64,000 nucleotides of DNA from Silene conica (Eukaryota; Streptophyta; Magnoliopsida; Caryophyllales; Caryophyllaceae). This document shows, one piece after another, positions 32,936-45,118 of this stretch (positions within the stretch are counted from its first letter, which is position 1; each line of letters opens with the position of its first letter). The notes under the pieces were generated by a model. That model saw only the letters and a list, made by a program, of their open reading frames with translations, was not told the origin of the DNA and did no database searches. The stretch is from contig CM055319.2 in assembly GCA_029255685.2 (NCBI GenBank), forward strand, positions 7,798,747 to 7,862,746, written 5' to 3'. The position numbers and the translations under genes are program-made.

Positions 32936-33269
32936 CTGGCTTAACCACGGGACTGAAAGTATCAGTATAGTCAACACCGGGTCGTTGATGAAAGTCTTTG
33001 GCAACAAGACGAGCTTTGTATTTATTGATAGTGTTGTCGGGATTATATTTGATATGAAAGACCCATTTACACCCAATGATATTGAGGGAAGGATCAGAGG
33101 GTACAAGAGACCAGGTGTTGTTTTTTATTAATGCGGAGTGTTCATCCTCCATGGCAGCTTGCCACTTTGGATCCTGAAGAGCAGATTTGAGAGTGACAGG
33201 AGGAAAAGAAGAGGTGGAAAGGGACACAAGTTTTGCATATTTGGGGTTAGGGCACTTTATATTGTTCAT
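32838..33269 (-). pseudogene. Copia RT N-terminal part
   Basis: This part encodes [20 protein letters not shown], then [12 protein letters not shown] and [23 protein letters not shown], the standard fingers of Copia reverse transcriptase. The frame then drifts away near 32900, where the downstream frame takes over, so a frameshift separates the two. Confidence 0.88.
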
Positions 33270-34480
33270 GAGGCGTGTGGTGGTCCGAGAAGGGGGAGGA
33301 GGAGGAAGAGGGGGGACGGTGACACGGGAAGGGTCACGGGGAAGGGTACGGCAGGGGCAGAGGAGAGAGGCTGGGCAGGGGACACAGCCTGGGTTACAGG
33401 CGGGTTGATACGTGAAGGGGAGTGAGGGGGAGTGGCAGCAGGGGTTTCAGGGGGGTCTGGGTCAGTGGTTGCAGGGGTTTCAGGGGGGAGGAGTAACAGA
33501 GGGGACGGGGGGTGGAAGGGAAGGACGAGGGGGGTCGACAAGGAGCGGGAGGGCAAGGGTGCACCATTGTTGTGGGCTATAGGTGATCGTAGAGAGCTGG
33601 GAAGGCACGAGTTTGGGGAAGGGAAACTGTTGTTCAACGAATTGAATATGTCGAGAAGTGTAAAGGCGATTGTGAGTGACATCAAGGCAATGATAGGCAC
33701 TTTGGGTGGATGAGTAACCCACAAAAATACAAGGTTTAGATTTTGGTTCAAGTTTGTGTTGAGTATAGTGACGCAACCAAGGATAGCAGAGGCAACCAAA
33801 ATTCCTGAGTTTGGTGTAGTTGGGGGGGGGGGGGGGAGTTGAAGAGTTTGGAGGACGGGGGTGGGCATACGGTTAATGAGGTAGATTGCGGTAACGAAAG
33901 CATAGGACCAAAAGGTGAGGGGAAGAGAGGCATGAGTTAAGAGGGATAGACCAGTTTCAACGACATGGCGATGTTTCCGTTCAGCTATGCCATTGTGTTC
34001 CGGGGTGTGAGGGGGAGAGGTGAGGTGGGTGATGCCATCACTAGTTATGGAAGGGGTGAGTTTAATGTATTCTCCACCATTGTCAGAGAAGAGTTTAATT
34101 ATGGGTTGAGCAAAATATTTTTCCACAAGGGCACGGAAACGATTAAATGTGGGGGCGGTGTCAGACTTATTTTTGAGGGGGTAGAGCCAGGTATAGCGAG
34201 TAAAGTGATCAATGAAAACAACATAGTATTTGTAACCGTCAAGCGAGTGCATATGGGAGGTCCAAACATCAGAAAATATAAGTTCAAAGGGTTTTGTAGA
34301 TGTGAGTGTAGAGTCAGAAAACGAAAGTTTATGACTTTTATTAATAGAGCATGGGTTACAATGAAAATTAGTATGCTGCGGAATATTTAAATTATTCTGA
34401 CGACTAATAAAATTTAAAATAGAAGAAGATGGATGACCAAGTTTGTGATGCCAAGACCAATCAAGTGACCCGTGTACTAG
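33266..34480 (-). pseudogene. Copia integrase region, frameshifted
   Basis: The DDE catalytic core is visible: the first Asp lies in SDVWTSHMHSLDGY, the second in LFSDNGGEY, and the Glu in HNGIAERKHRHVVE. The zinc-binding H2C2 part upstream (about 34340-34480) is in another frame after the stop that ends the gag-protease frame. A run of 15 G at 33822-33836 (proline codons on the minus strand) shifts the frame again within the C-terminal part, whose true continuation is in the frame at 33480-33776 (VGYSSTQSAYHCLD). A proline-rich linker to RT follows. Confidence 0.85.
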
Positions 34481-34501
34481 CAGCGCCGTGGGGGGGGATA
34501 T

Positions 34502-35761
34502 TCACCATTCGTACAAGCCCGAGTCAAGGATTCCCTTAAGGAGCACTCGTCCCGTTTGTCGGTCCTGCAAGAGACACGAATCAGCAGTGAAATTAGCCAC
34601 AGCATCGTTGTCAATACAAAACTTGGAAATAGAGATAAGATTTTTTGAAATTGAAGGGGAATGTAAGACATGTTTAAAGGAACCAATGTTTTCGATAGTC
34701 AAGGGTGACCCGTCACCAATAAGAAGATCGCCGTTTCCGTCATAGGGGGCATGAAGGGAAAGGTTGTTGAGGTCATGGGTGATGTGGTGAGTGGCACCAC
34801 TGTCGAGAGTCCAATGGTCAGAGGTGGTGGGGGTGAGGGAGACCGTGTGAGCACGAGGGGGGTTGTGCTTGGGGCGACTGGGTACGGGTATTGTGGGGTG
34901 ACTAGCTTTAAAGTTAGGGCATAGTTGTAGGAAGTGGCCAGTGGTATGGCACCACTGGCACTTTCCTTTGAAAGGTGGGGCGGATTGAGAGGAGGGGGCA
35001 GCGGAAGGTGTGGGGAGGAGGCCAGGGGAGGGCGATGCGCAGGCAGGGTAGCGCGGCTGTTTGTCGTGATAAGCGACCATAGCCGAGGCAGGGGATACGT
35101 GGGTAGGGGTGTGTTTTAGGGATAAGTCGAATTGGATGAGGCGTTCGTGTAGGGCGTCAAAGGTTATGGTGGTGTCCCGATTTTTGATAGCATCAATAAG
35201 CGAACGATACAAGTCACGATCTAACCCATCTAACACTTGAGCAACGATGTCTTCATCGTCCATGGGTTTGCCCATATGAGCAAGTTCATCAATACAGGTG
35301 CGGAGCGATTGCATATAGTCAGTGGCGGAGGAATCTCCTTTAATGATCGATTTGAGACGATCCTTGAGTTGGAGAATATGCCCTCGTGAAGTACTGGCAT
35401 ATGTGGATTTCAATCGATTCCATATTTCTTGTGAGGTTTTAGTGTTGAGAAGCAACGGAGTGATGCTTGAATGAATGGTACCGCAAAGGGCACCACTTAG
35501 GAGACAGTCTTGTCGCATCCAAGTAGTGTAGGATTTATTTGGGACGCGAGCAGCCTTGTCGTCCTCTATGGTGGACGGAGGACATGGGTGTGAGTTGTCC
35601 AAGTATTTGAATAAATCGTAACAAAAAAGGAGGTCTTCGATTTGAGTAGACCAGGTATGATAGGTAGACGAGGTGAGTTGCGTGACATTCGAGAAGTTGA
35701 CGGTCACGAATGGAATGAGTGGCTCGCCGGGATTTGGTATTGTGGAGGCAGTACTGGCCAT
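34502..35761 (-). pseudogene. Copia gag and protease region
   Basis: I place the start at the ATG at 35761 (MASTASTIPNPGEP), which follows the primer site. The gag core includes WSTQIEDLLFCYDL and the UBN2-type helices. A CCHC knuckle (CQWCHTTGHFLQLC) and the protease motif LDSGATHHIT follow. The frame stops after LDSGLYEW at 34502, in the GAG-pre-integrase domain, so pol is out of frame. The functional role would be particle formation and polyprotein cleavage. Confidence 0.9.
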
Positions 35762-35822
35762 TGATGAGGAAGAAAAAAAATTGAGTTTTTGCGTTTTTGT
35801 GGATCTCAAGCTCTTGATACCA

Positions 35823-36048
35823 TGAAGAAGATAGTAATGCCAAAGATAATTCTTTGATAGATTGTTAACGTTTAAATATAAGGAATACAATCCTATAAAC
35901 TAGGTAACTAGATAAGCAAGAATATTCACTTAACAAACTAGGAGTTATAGACTACCTAAAATACAAGATAAAGATATTGTACAAAGGATATTATACTAAG
36001 GATATTATACAAAAGATATTGTACTATTGTGGAGGATTATCTCTAATA
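35823..36048 (-). repeat. 5' LTR of the Copia element
   Basis: This 226-bp LTR is nearly identical to the split left copy (27192-27209 plus 31448-31658). The copies differ at only a few positions by eye, for example near 35857 and 35881, so insertion was fairly recent although the frames are already broken. Confidence 0.88.
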
Positions 36049-36290
36049 GCTAAGTGTGCCAATTACTAGTCAGTTGAACATTTATGGATTGTGTATTTTG
36101 GGTAGGGTAGGGGTATTTAGATTGGAGAGAGAATGTAGTATTTGTAAGAAATAGGGGTGTGTGAGTGAGTAATAAATATAAATAGTGAAGGGTAAAAAGG
36201 TAATAAAACGGTCCAAATAGTCACAACGGGACCCTTTGACGAATAAAGAAAAATGAAGAACGGGACACTTATCTTGGGTAGGAGGGAGTA

Positions 36291-36597
36291 GTATATTAGG
36301 GTTCAATATACTATTTTACAATATGCTGCTCCTACAAGCATACTAGATTAGTATATTAGAAAGAAAAAAATTGTGTTATTTACCCTCTTAATAAAATACT
36401 AACATTCCTTTTATATATTTAATAAATAATTTCTTATGTCCTTATATGTCATTTTATAAAGAATTTGGACAATCTGCTAATCTAAACTGGCAATTACCAA
36501 ACACCTCTAAAATAATTCTGCTAAATAAATCTGCTAGTCAAATCTGCTATATCATTCTGCTAGTTAAATCTACTTTTGAACTCTGCTTCTGTCAATA
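36291..36597. other. AT-rich spacer between the nest and the Helitron-like region
   Basis: The motif (A)TCTGCTA recurs (near 36471, 36525, 36541, 36553, 36567), giving a weak irregular repeat. No gene is seen. A TACCAAACACC phrase near 36500 may be the outer end of an element whose other end lies near 27075. Confidence 0.35.
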
Positions 36598-37443
36598 TCA
36601 TTATATATATAAAAAAAGAATGTAAAATCGCTGATGTGACACTATAATATTTCAGCATTTACATAATGGAGGTTTCTTATACATTCTGACAATAATAGTT
36701 CTAATTTGGCCAATAAGATTAAGCCAACTAATTACACATCAGATTTGAAAAAACTTTAAGCTTAGAAAATTCCAAAACAGAATATTTTTTAGGGTGAATA
36801 ACTAAGGTGTAAATACTCAGTTTGCTGGTTTCCAATAGCGATTACACTTCAATGATATTACGTATAACAAGTAGATATCAATTATTCTTTGATTTTCAAG
36901 ACTGCTCGAGAAATTCAATGGTCATCTCCTCTTTTCCCTATATTCTTCATGATGGATAAAGAAAGAAAAAAGAATTGCTGAGTTTTGTGGTATTTGTTTT
37001 GCCTCTTCCGATCTCTCTTTTCTTAATCTCCTTCCATACCCACAAATTTAAAACCATTTTTTATTCTAAAATTCCTATCTTATTCTCCTAATTTTAAATT
37101 AATTCTAAAGATTTAGTTGACATAATCATTGAAATTTACCTCTTTAATAACCTATATGATTTCAGGAAAAGCTAAGTTGTTTGTATATTTCATCTTATTG
37201 AGCTTATGTTCGTATTCTAATAGTTTTGAGTTAAAAATTGATTGTTATTATGCTTTCTTGATCAGTTTGGCAAAAGAACCGTATTTCCTACAAAATGCTG
37301 AAGGCTCTGGGTTGGCACCTTTTGACTGTTGGCGGTATCAAGACTATGGTTCTCCGAGTTCAAAAGCAACAGGTGCATACATTTTTTTTAGTTTTTTTCA
37401 TACTGAGCGAGCGACATGTATGTATAGATGAATATAATACGAA

Positions 37444-38411
<968 letters not shown>

Positions 38412-39876
38412 GTTTGCTACTGTATTTGTCATGTATTTGGATAGAAACAGAGACAACAGAGGAAATGGGAGAATTTGTGAGAGATTTGTATTCCGTTTCT
38501 CTCTTCCCTTACTCGCGACCAAGCAAGGTTTGGGTCTCTTCTGCGTGGTTTCCAAATAACAAAATTCTTTCCAACCGATCCAAAATGAGGCGCCTGTCAT
38601 TATTATCATTAATATAAATAAAAGAAGGTAAAATTGTTGATATGGAACTATAATAATTATTCTTGCTTTTGGGTTCATCTATGTGAGTTACGCAAATGAT
38701 ATAGTCATCAATCTCATCATTGGATCATCCCGGAATCAACCTCTCTATCTGTGAAAAAGGGTTAGCGCTTCTGAATTCCTCATCCTGCAATTTGTGGGAG
38801 CCATTACGTCACTGGTGTAATGTTGGCACCCTTAAACTTTTGTTATCTATTTTCATTTCCAATATTGAAATTTTTGTTACTAACAATTTCTTTCATTTTT
38901 TTCTATTATCAATGGCCAGATTAAGTACCCACAATGAGTAAGCCGTTACTAAAACAATTGAAAAATATAATTAAAACTTAAGGTATTATTTGCTACATTT
39001 AATTTCCGCTAAAAAATATTAAGTTCTAAACTTCAGAAACCCCTTTACTAATTCAAGAAAAAAAAAACTTACCTTAGTTAAATTTAGTTAAACTATACTC
39101 CGTATTAACTTGACATACCTTGCAGTCACCAATCAACTATATCACATGCTAAAAAATAAAACACACACTAATTTATTATGTAAAAGCAAAATCAAAAGAT
39201 GATGATGATTGAAATGATGAACAAGTCATTTTTATTGAGAAATTTCGAGATTTTTTAGGATAAGGATGTTGAATAGGGTGGTCTGGACATGTATGGTGTT
39301 GAAGGTTTTGTGAATTAGAAATGATATGGTATATAGCGTACACCGTGTCTTTAATGATGGTTTCATTTATTTTTATTTTTATTTTTATTTTTTTCCTTAA
39401 AATGATTGTATTCGAGTTTGTTTATGTTCAAGTTTAATAATTATTCTTGATTCTTGATTGATTTCGGTATAGCGTATTTCGTTTATTTAAGTTAAATAAT
39501 TTAGTTAAATTTTATATTATAAGTTATTTGAAACAATTTATTTTCCAAATTTTTAACTAAAACGTACTTTACTAAAAATTAATAATTTCTCATTTCAGAT
39601 GTATAGATTACGCTTTCTCAAGTGATATGTCAAACGTCTAATGTTTAATGATTTTTTAAAATAAATCACTTATTGCTTTGTCGTATTACTGTACTTTTTA
39701 CTTCCGTTAAAAGAACTGAAAGTTCTATGACTACCTCACACTTAATTGACAACATTTTTTTTAAAAACTACTTTTTTAATCACGTAAAATATGTATGTAC
39801 CGTTTTTATAACTTTTTCTATAACTTATTTTCAAAGAAATTTTCTAAATGTACTTTAATATATGATTATTTATATA

Positions 39877-40083
39877 CTCCCTCCGTCCCGATCAATTGTT
39901 ATCTATTGCTTTTGACACAAAGATTAAGAAAAGAAGTGTAAATGAATTTGGACCACACAAATTATATGGCCCCACATGTAATCAAATGTCATCCACAAAA
40001 AGTTGCCAAAAATGGGAATAGATAACAATTCAATGATACACCCTAAAATGGAAATAGATAACAAATGACCGGGACGGAGGGAG
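39877..40083. mobile_element. Stowaway MITE, 207 bp
   Basis: The terminal inverted repeat is CTCCCTCCGTCCCG, with TA duplications at 39875-39876 and 40084-40085. Its interior is internally inverted (TGTTATCTATTGC and its mirror). It is a classical Tc1/mariner-type MITE. Confidence 0.92.
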
Positions 40084-40265
40084 TACTTTTTTATCTACTT
40101 ATATTAAGGCATTTACATATACATAAAATATTTTATTAGATTATCTAACGACGGTAATTGATCACATACTTTATAATATTGAAATTAACAACTCCGTGAA
40201 TTTTCACGGGTGTTACACTAGTTAATCCATTGTTTACCAAACAGGCCTAAAAGATCGTCGTAAAT

Positions 40266-40454
40266 CTAGAATTCTAATCTAAGCAGCCAAGCTTTGTCCA
40301 TTCTCAGAACAAGGTGATCAATCTTCTGCAGAATATGTGAATGCAACGTTGTCTTTACTTCTTTGATAATCTGCTCTGGCCTTATAAGCTTCTTATCCAT
40401 ACAACAAGCATTCCTCTCATACCAGTTACCATACCAGCAGGCAAGTCTTGCCAT
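40266..40454 (-). pseudogene. Possible LINE ORF2 C-terminal fragment
   Basis: The minus-strand frame has W..NWYERN followed by RPEQIIKEVKTTLHSHI, resembling the IW.ERN...P..I...I segment after the zf-RVT region of plant LINE polyproteins. It is only about 60 residues long, isolated, and has no RT part nearby. Confidence 0.35.
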
Positions 40455-41140
40455 TCTTCACACTTTTAGCATATTAGGCTCATTAGGGTCGGTCTGCACA
40501 CTATTAGAACATTAGGCCCGTTAGTATTGACTATCGTCTATGATTTTTGCTACTAGGGTTTATTATACATACAATATACACCCATGTACTGAAACGGAAT
40601 CATAACAACAGTTAATAATCCCATTCTCCTATGCAATATATTTGTCCCCTTTATAAACTTATCATGATATCATAGCCTCGTTCATGAGGTCTCTAATATT
40701 CGCTTCCGTGTCCTTACCGGTGGGTAAAAATTTATGACACCCACCGGTGGAATTTCAATCAAAAACTTTCAATAATTTCTTTAAAGAATTCAATTTTAAA
40801 AAAACACTACGGTCAATTCGCTTTTCATCGTACCCATCAAATATGATTTGTTTCTCTAGCACATTCTTACGAAGGAAAAAAATCTCCTTCTTTTCGAAAT
40901 CTGTTTAAAATTATTTAACGTTATTTTAAGGTGGTATTTTATTTATTTGGAGTCCGAAAAAATTAACGTTCTTCAGATCTTGAAATTGACGGAAAAATTT
41001 TCGTTTCACTGAAATTTGTTTAGATTCGATTAGAGTTCCTAAGAAATTATTTGATAGTCGACAAGTCCGAAACTTAACGTTCTTGTTCGAATAATTTTTT
41101 AAAGAGTTTTAATACGCGTTTCTTACCTACATTTCAAGAT
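40455..41140. other. Non-coding stretch
   Basis: AT-rich sequence with no supported gene or clear repeat boundary. GGCTCATTAGGGTC-like and GGCCCGTTAGTATTG phrases near 40470-40525 are weakly repeated. Confidence 0.4.
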
Positions 41141-41410
41141 TGTTGAAATATGACAATTAATCTAAGTAAAGTTACAAAGTAACTCACTGTACATTACTAG
41201 TTTACTACTACTTAGAAATTTGGTAGGATGTTCAATGCATTAAGAGGAACTAGTCCTATAAGTTAAATGTAGAAGGAGTTATTTAGACTTACACCTTAAT
41301 TGCTTTAGGAAAGTTGTAAGTTCTTCAAGTAGTATAAATAGGTAATATGTTAGCTTGTTTTGATATAAAAAATAAAACACAAATTATTCTATCAATATCT
41401 TTCTCTCTTT
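41141..41410 (+). repeat. Copia LTR
   Basis: It begins TGTTGAAATATGAC and has a TATA box (TATAAATA, 41333-41340) in the usual LTR position. It ends near a TATCAGAGC motif (about 41414), the core of the Copia primer site. A Copia gag starts 80 bp downstream. No matching second LTR was found in the window. Confidence 0.6.
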
Positions 41411-41492
41411 CTATCAGAGCTTTTTTTATCTTTTGAGCGAGGACCAAAAAAACACTTATATACAAAAAAAAATTACATATATATACAAAAGC

Positions 41493-41951
41493 ATGACTTC
41501 ATCAAGTTCAGCAATGCCTTTCGCACCAACTTTCGTGGGTGGAAATTATGATTTTTGGTGTATCAAAATGAAGGCTTTGTTTGCTCTAGATTTATGAGAG
41601 ATAATTGAACAAGGGTTCAAACTACCCGAATCTACCGCTATTGAACAAAAGGTATTAAAAGGGAAAACGACGAAGAATGCAAGAGCAATTGCATATTTAC
41701 ATTCTTCGATTGGAAAGACGATTTTTTCAAGGATCGTCAATGCAACTTCGGCAAAACAAATATGGGACATTCTTAAGGTGGAGTTTCAAGGCTCACAAAA
41801 AGTAAGAGCTATCAAACTCCAAAACTTGAGAAGAGATTTTGAAAACTTGAAAATGAAACCATCTGAATCAATGAAGGATTATACGTCTCGAATCATTGAT
41901 ACTGTAAACCAAATGAAAATTTGTGGTGATGAAGAGTCACAACGAGTTTAA
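41493..41951 (+). pseudogene. Copia gag fragment
   Basis: The frame starts at the ATG at 41493 and reads MTSSSSAMPFAPTFVGGNYD, then W.IKMKALF, and later IWDILKVEFQGS and MKPSESMKDYTSRI, the typical N-terminal gag (DUF4219/UBN2) of Copia elements. A TGA at 41595-41597 interrupts it (LDL*EII). Homology ends abruptly near 41951, where a different repeat begins. The rest of the element is missing. Confidence 0.85.
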
Positions 41952-43000
41952 CACCTAAGAGGAGGAGGGGGTGAATTAGGTGACCTTTTAAAAATTTCTG
42001 ATTTAAACTTGATTGTTTGAGAGACAAGCAACGAAAGATAGAATCTGAGCAACAGTATAGGCAACAGTTGCACAGACCTGCTAGTTATCGTAAGTAGCAA
42101 AGATTCGAAAGATTGATAAGAGAATAAGCAAGAATATAAACAGGCGATATAAAAAATTGGTTCAGCTCCTACTCCGGAGCCTACGTCCAACCGTTATGTT
42201 ATTAAAAGTTTAGAAGCTACTCCGCTTAACTAGAACTATTACAATAAGACAACTCGCCAACCTACTCCGGTTGCAATGCTTAGAGCTACTCCGCTCGTAA
42301 GACTTGACTCAAACTTAGAGCTACTCCGCTCTAAGAGTTTTTTATGTTCTACCTTTGGTTTACAAGATCAATGTCTTAAGGGTTCTCTTTTAAGAACATG
42401 GAGACTTCATTTAAGATCTAAACACAAGGTCCTTGAACATACTCATTAGGCATTAAGAGTGCTACTAGTGATTAGGAGATAATGTCTTTGTTAAAACTGT
42501 TTTGAAGACTTTAAAACTTTAAAACATTTGCAAAATAACTTTGAAGAATGAAGCATAAATCAGTTTTGCAAAGTTTTGTAATGAATGCACTAAAAGTCTT
42601 GGCAATAAATGAACTCAAGAGTCCATATATATAGCCGAAGGTCAAGGACTTTGAAACCCTAAAGCATGTGCTTTGTTCACCTTTTACCATCACATGATTG
42701 TCCTTATTTGATGGGTAAAAGAGTGAATCAGTTTGACAAAGAGGGGAAAAGGACTGGTCAATCTACACAATGCTCTATGTTACACTTATTTAGTCATGGA
42801 GTGTAATCAACTTTCCTCCATGGAAACACTCACATAGCTAAATAAGGTAATAAAGCAAGATTTAACTTTCACAAGGACCAAGTCACTTTTGAATGAGATT
42901 TCAACTTGATTTTCTGAACTTTGATTCAAATAATAATTTATTAAACACAAGCTGATATTTTGAAAACAATTTCAAACATTTGAAATCCTCTTTGAAAATT
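41952..43000. repeat. Unclassified retrotransposon-like repeat with recurring CTACTCCG motif
   Basis: It begins ACCTAAGAGGAGGAGGGGGT near 41952. (A)GCTACTCCGCT or CCTACTCCGG occurs at about 42161, 42214, 42260, 42286 and 42322, spaced 25-55 bp. The phrase GGCCTACGTCC-like (here GAGCCTACGTCC) is common in plant LTR sequences. No coding sequence is seen; it is probably LTR or UTR debris. Confidence 0.4.
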
Positions 43001-43892
43001 ATCTCCGTAACTAGCACTAGACACAGGTCATGCAACACTCTGAGAACTGTTTCATGACTTTGGCACTTTTAATGACTTAGATGAATATGCTCAATTACCT
43101 TGCTTACAACACTCTTTCTAGACTCGACTTAGATTGCTGCTCTTGCATCTGGACTTCTTCTTGATTGTCTTTGATAATTCACAAGCTTGATGTCATTTGC
43201 TATTAATCACAACACTTAGAAAAAAAACATTAGAAGTGATTAGGAGTAACTTGACATCATTAACAATAAGTGTTCTAACAGGTGACAATATTTCTTACAA
43301 GAGGATGGTCAACAAAACTCTTTGTAGCTGCCTTGATAGCAAATTCAATTTCATTGTTACCACTATAAAAGAGTCAAAAGATGTTTATACATTATTGTCT
43401 CCACAAGAATTATTTGGGTCCTTATAAACCCATGACAGTCAAAGGTCTCCGGCAGACATGAAGGTTCATCAGAAGGAGCTTTTCAAGCAAAACATAAACA
43501 AAAGTCCCAAAATTTCAAAAACAACAAAAATAAGCAAATGTCCAAAGATACGAATCTGTTGGTTTTCAAAAACTTGGTTTCTTACGATTTTGGGCTATGA
43601 TTGTGACTCCTATCTGAAGCTCTTCATCAAACAATGTCGATTACTATGTTCAGATTTGGATTAAGTGGCCTAGTAAATTGGTTTAACAACAAAACATTTT
43701 AAAACTTTCTAAGAAAGACAATATCGCCCTTTTAAGAAAACATAGTAATTCACTTCCTTTGTTTCATCGGTAAGTCCCCTCATAAAATAAAATAATGTAC
43801 ATCGCACTAAACGAAGAAATAGTTAATAGAAGTAATTTTGACGAGATGATCTAAATATAAATATGATTCATTTGATTTTATAGTAACGTTTT
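43001..43892. other. Non-coding stretch
   Basis: Short open frames at 43197-43427 and 43458-43664 show no recognisable domain and no homologous-looking motifs. Nothing else is supported here. Confidence 0.4.
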
Positions 43893-44333
43893 GGGATTTT
43901 CTACAAGGTAACCCCGTGTTTTTCCAAATTCTACGAAATAACCTTACCTTTCTATTCAATACACGTGGTAACCCTATACTTTATAAAAAAAAAATTTAGC
44001 ATGATCTCTACTTTACATTCTGTCAAATTGAACTGTTAAGTATGATGATTTGGATAATTTGTATGCTGGCATTAACCTCCGTTAAAAACTCCCTTCTAAT
44101 TTCCTTTCTTCTTAATTTTTTTTCTCCTCTAATTTAACGCATTTTCTCTCCCATCCTCATTTTCTTCTTAATTGTCTATCAACATGAAAATGTTGCCCCA
44201 ATTTGAGAAAATGTAAAGTAGAGGTCACGCTAATAAGTTTATATAAAGTAGAGGTTATCATGTGTGTTGAATAAAAGGGCAGGATTATCTCGTAAAATTA
44301 TAGAAAACATGGGGTTAACTTGTAGAAAATCCC
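43893..44333. mobile_element. MULE-type MITE with long terminal inverted repeats, 441 bp
   Basis: The left arm starts GGGATTTTCTACAAGGTAAC and the right arm in reverse complement starts GGGATTTTCTACAAGTTAAC. The similarity extends over about 130 bp on each side. The flanks taacgtttt (43884-43892) and taacgcttt (44334-44342) make a 9-bp target duplication with one change. It has no gene and lies about 100 bp downstream of the NF-YC stop codon. Confidence 0.82.
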
Positions 44334-44434
44334 TAACGCTTTTTAAAACGGTCTTACGCTAACTCGAAATTGGAAGGAAGGAAGGAGCACACTGAATTAA
44401 ATATTTTAGATCTTTCAATCCATTTCCTATATGT

Positions 44435-45118
44435 TCACAAATCCGGTGGATCCCAACCATTCTGACGAGCCACACTAGACCAACTTCCTTCAATGAGCTT
44501 ACTTCTGTCGTTCCTGTTATCCACCTGATCATCCCGCATTAGCTGCATGGGCAACCCGTGGACAGGTTGCCCATGCAGCTGATGCAGCTGATGCTCATTA
44601 TTACTTGCCCCCATGAACATTAACGGCCTTATACGTGGCACCGCAACATTCGACACAATCGTAGCCGCCTTCTCCCTAGGGACAATATCCACCAAAAAGT
44701 CAAACAAATCAGTGGTTGAAACCGCGGCTGAAATATCGCTTTTCTGAAGGGTTCTACGCTTGCATTCCTCAGCACTAATCCATGACCTGAGTGTCAAATC
44801 TTGTATGAAAATGTCACATGCTTTTGACAACAGTACTGGGGCTTCTGCTGATATCATTCGAACTTGTTCGTCCGATTTCATTATCTTCTTAATTCTTGAC
44901 AATGGCAAACTGTGGCCTTTGAATTCGTTACCCTCTTCCATTTCTAGTCGTTGTTTCTGCCAGAAGCTTCTTATGTGGTGGTGTTGCAGTAAGTTATTGG
45001 GTTGTGAAACTGGGTTTTGAATGTGATATTGAGGAGTGTAAGTGATTATTGGTAGTTGCTGGTTTTGTTGTTGTTGCTGTTGTTGTTGCATCAGATAATT
45101 AGGCCAATTAGGATCCAT
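44435..45118 (-). CDS. Nuclear transcription factor Y subunit C (NF-YC)
   Basis: The single-exon gene encodes 227 residues. A glutamine-rich N-terminus (8 consecutive Q) leads to a histone-fold domain at about residues 71-148: LPLSRIKKIMKSDEQVRMIS, PVLLSKACDIFI, LTLRSW, RRTLQKSDI and FDFLVDIVPRE. NF-YC pairs with NF-YB in the cytoplasm or nucleus and joins NF-YA to bind CCAAT boxes. It also works with CONSTANS-type and other factors in flowering, hormone and stress control. LLSKAC and the S-rich core in place of the VFARACE of the common NF-YC1/3/4/9 type suggest the divergent NF-YC5-8-like branch. The start is the only ATG before the Q run. The frame and fold are complete. The C-terminus WSSVARQNGWDPPDL is distinctive, and I do not know a function for it. 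Confidence 0.95.
   Translation of the reverse strand: MDPNWPNYLMQQQQQQQQNQQLPIITYTPQYHIQNPVSQPNNLLQHHHIRSFWQKQRLEMEEGNEFKGHSLPLSRIKKIMKSDEQVRMISAEAPVLLSKACDIFIQDLTLRSWISAEECKRRTLQKSDISAAVSTTDLFDFLVDIVPREKAATIVSNVAVPRIRPLMFMGASNNEHQLHQLHGQPVHGLPMQLMRDDQVDNRNDRSKLIEGSWSSVARQNGWDPPDL

Larger units (their letters stand above)
27192..36048 (-). mobile_element. Copia element (itself interrupted by a CACTA element)
   Basis: The right LTR (35823-36048, 226 bp) is its 5' LTR. The left LTR has the same sequence but is split by the CACTA element into 27192-27209 and 31448-31658. Next to the 5' LTR is TGGTATCAAGAGC (minus strand, about 35810-35822), close to the initiator-Met-tRNA primer site. Gag, protease, integrase, RT and RNase H occur in order on the minus strand, with frameshifts. 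The 5-bp duplication is gataa/gctaa. LTR starts read TATTAGAG where TG is usual, in both copies. Confidence 0.92.
27172..36288. mobile_element. Stowaway-like MITE split by a Copia insertion
   Basis: The left end CTCCCTCCTACCCAAGATAA (27172-27191) and the right end, its inverse, finishing at 36288, form terminal inverted repeats with TA target duplications (27170-27171 and 36289-36290). The two parts (27172-27191 and 36049-36288) would make a MITE of about 260 bp. The Copia element between them is flanked by gataa (27187-27191) and gctaa (36049-36053). Removing it restores the mirror of the right TIR (ACCCAAGATAAGTGT), which supports this reading. Confidence 0.75.

Noticed and set aside
33138..33713. 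G/R-rich plus-strand frames
   Set aside because: They are antisense to the proline-rich linker between Copia integrase and RT.
34934..35119. G/R-rich plus-strand frame
   Set aside because: It is antisense to the Copia gag zinc-knuckle and proline/serine-rich region.
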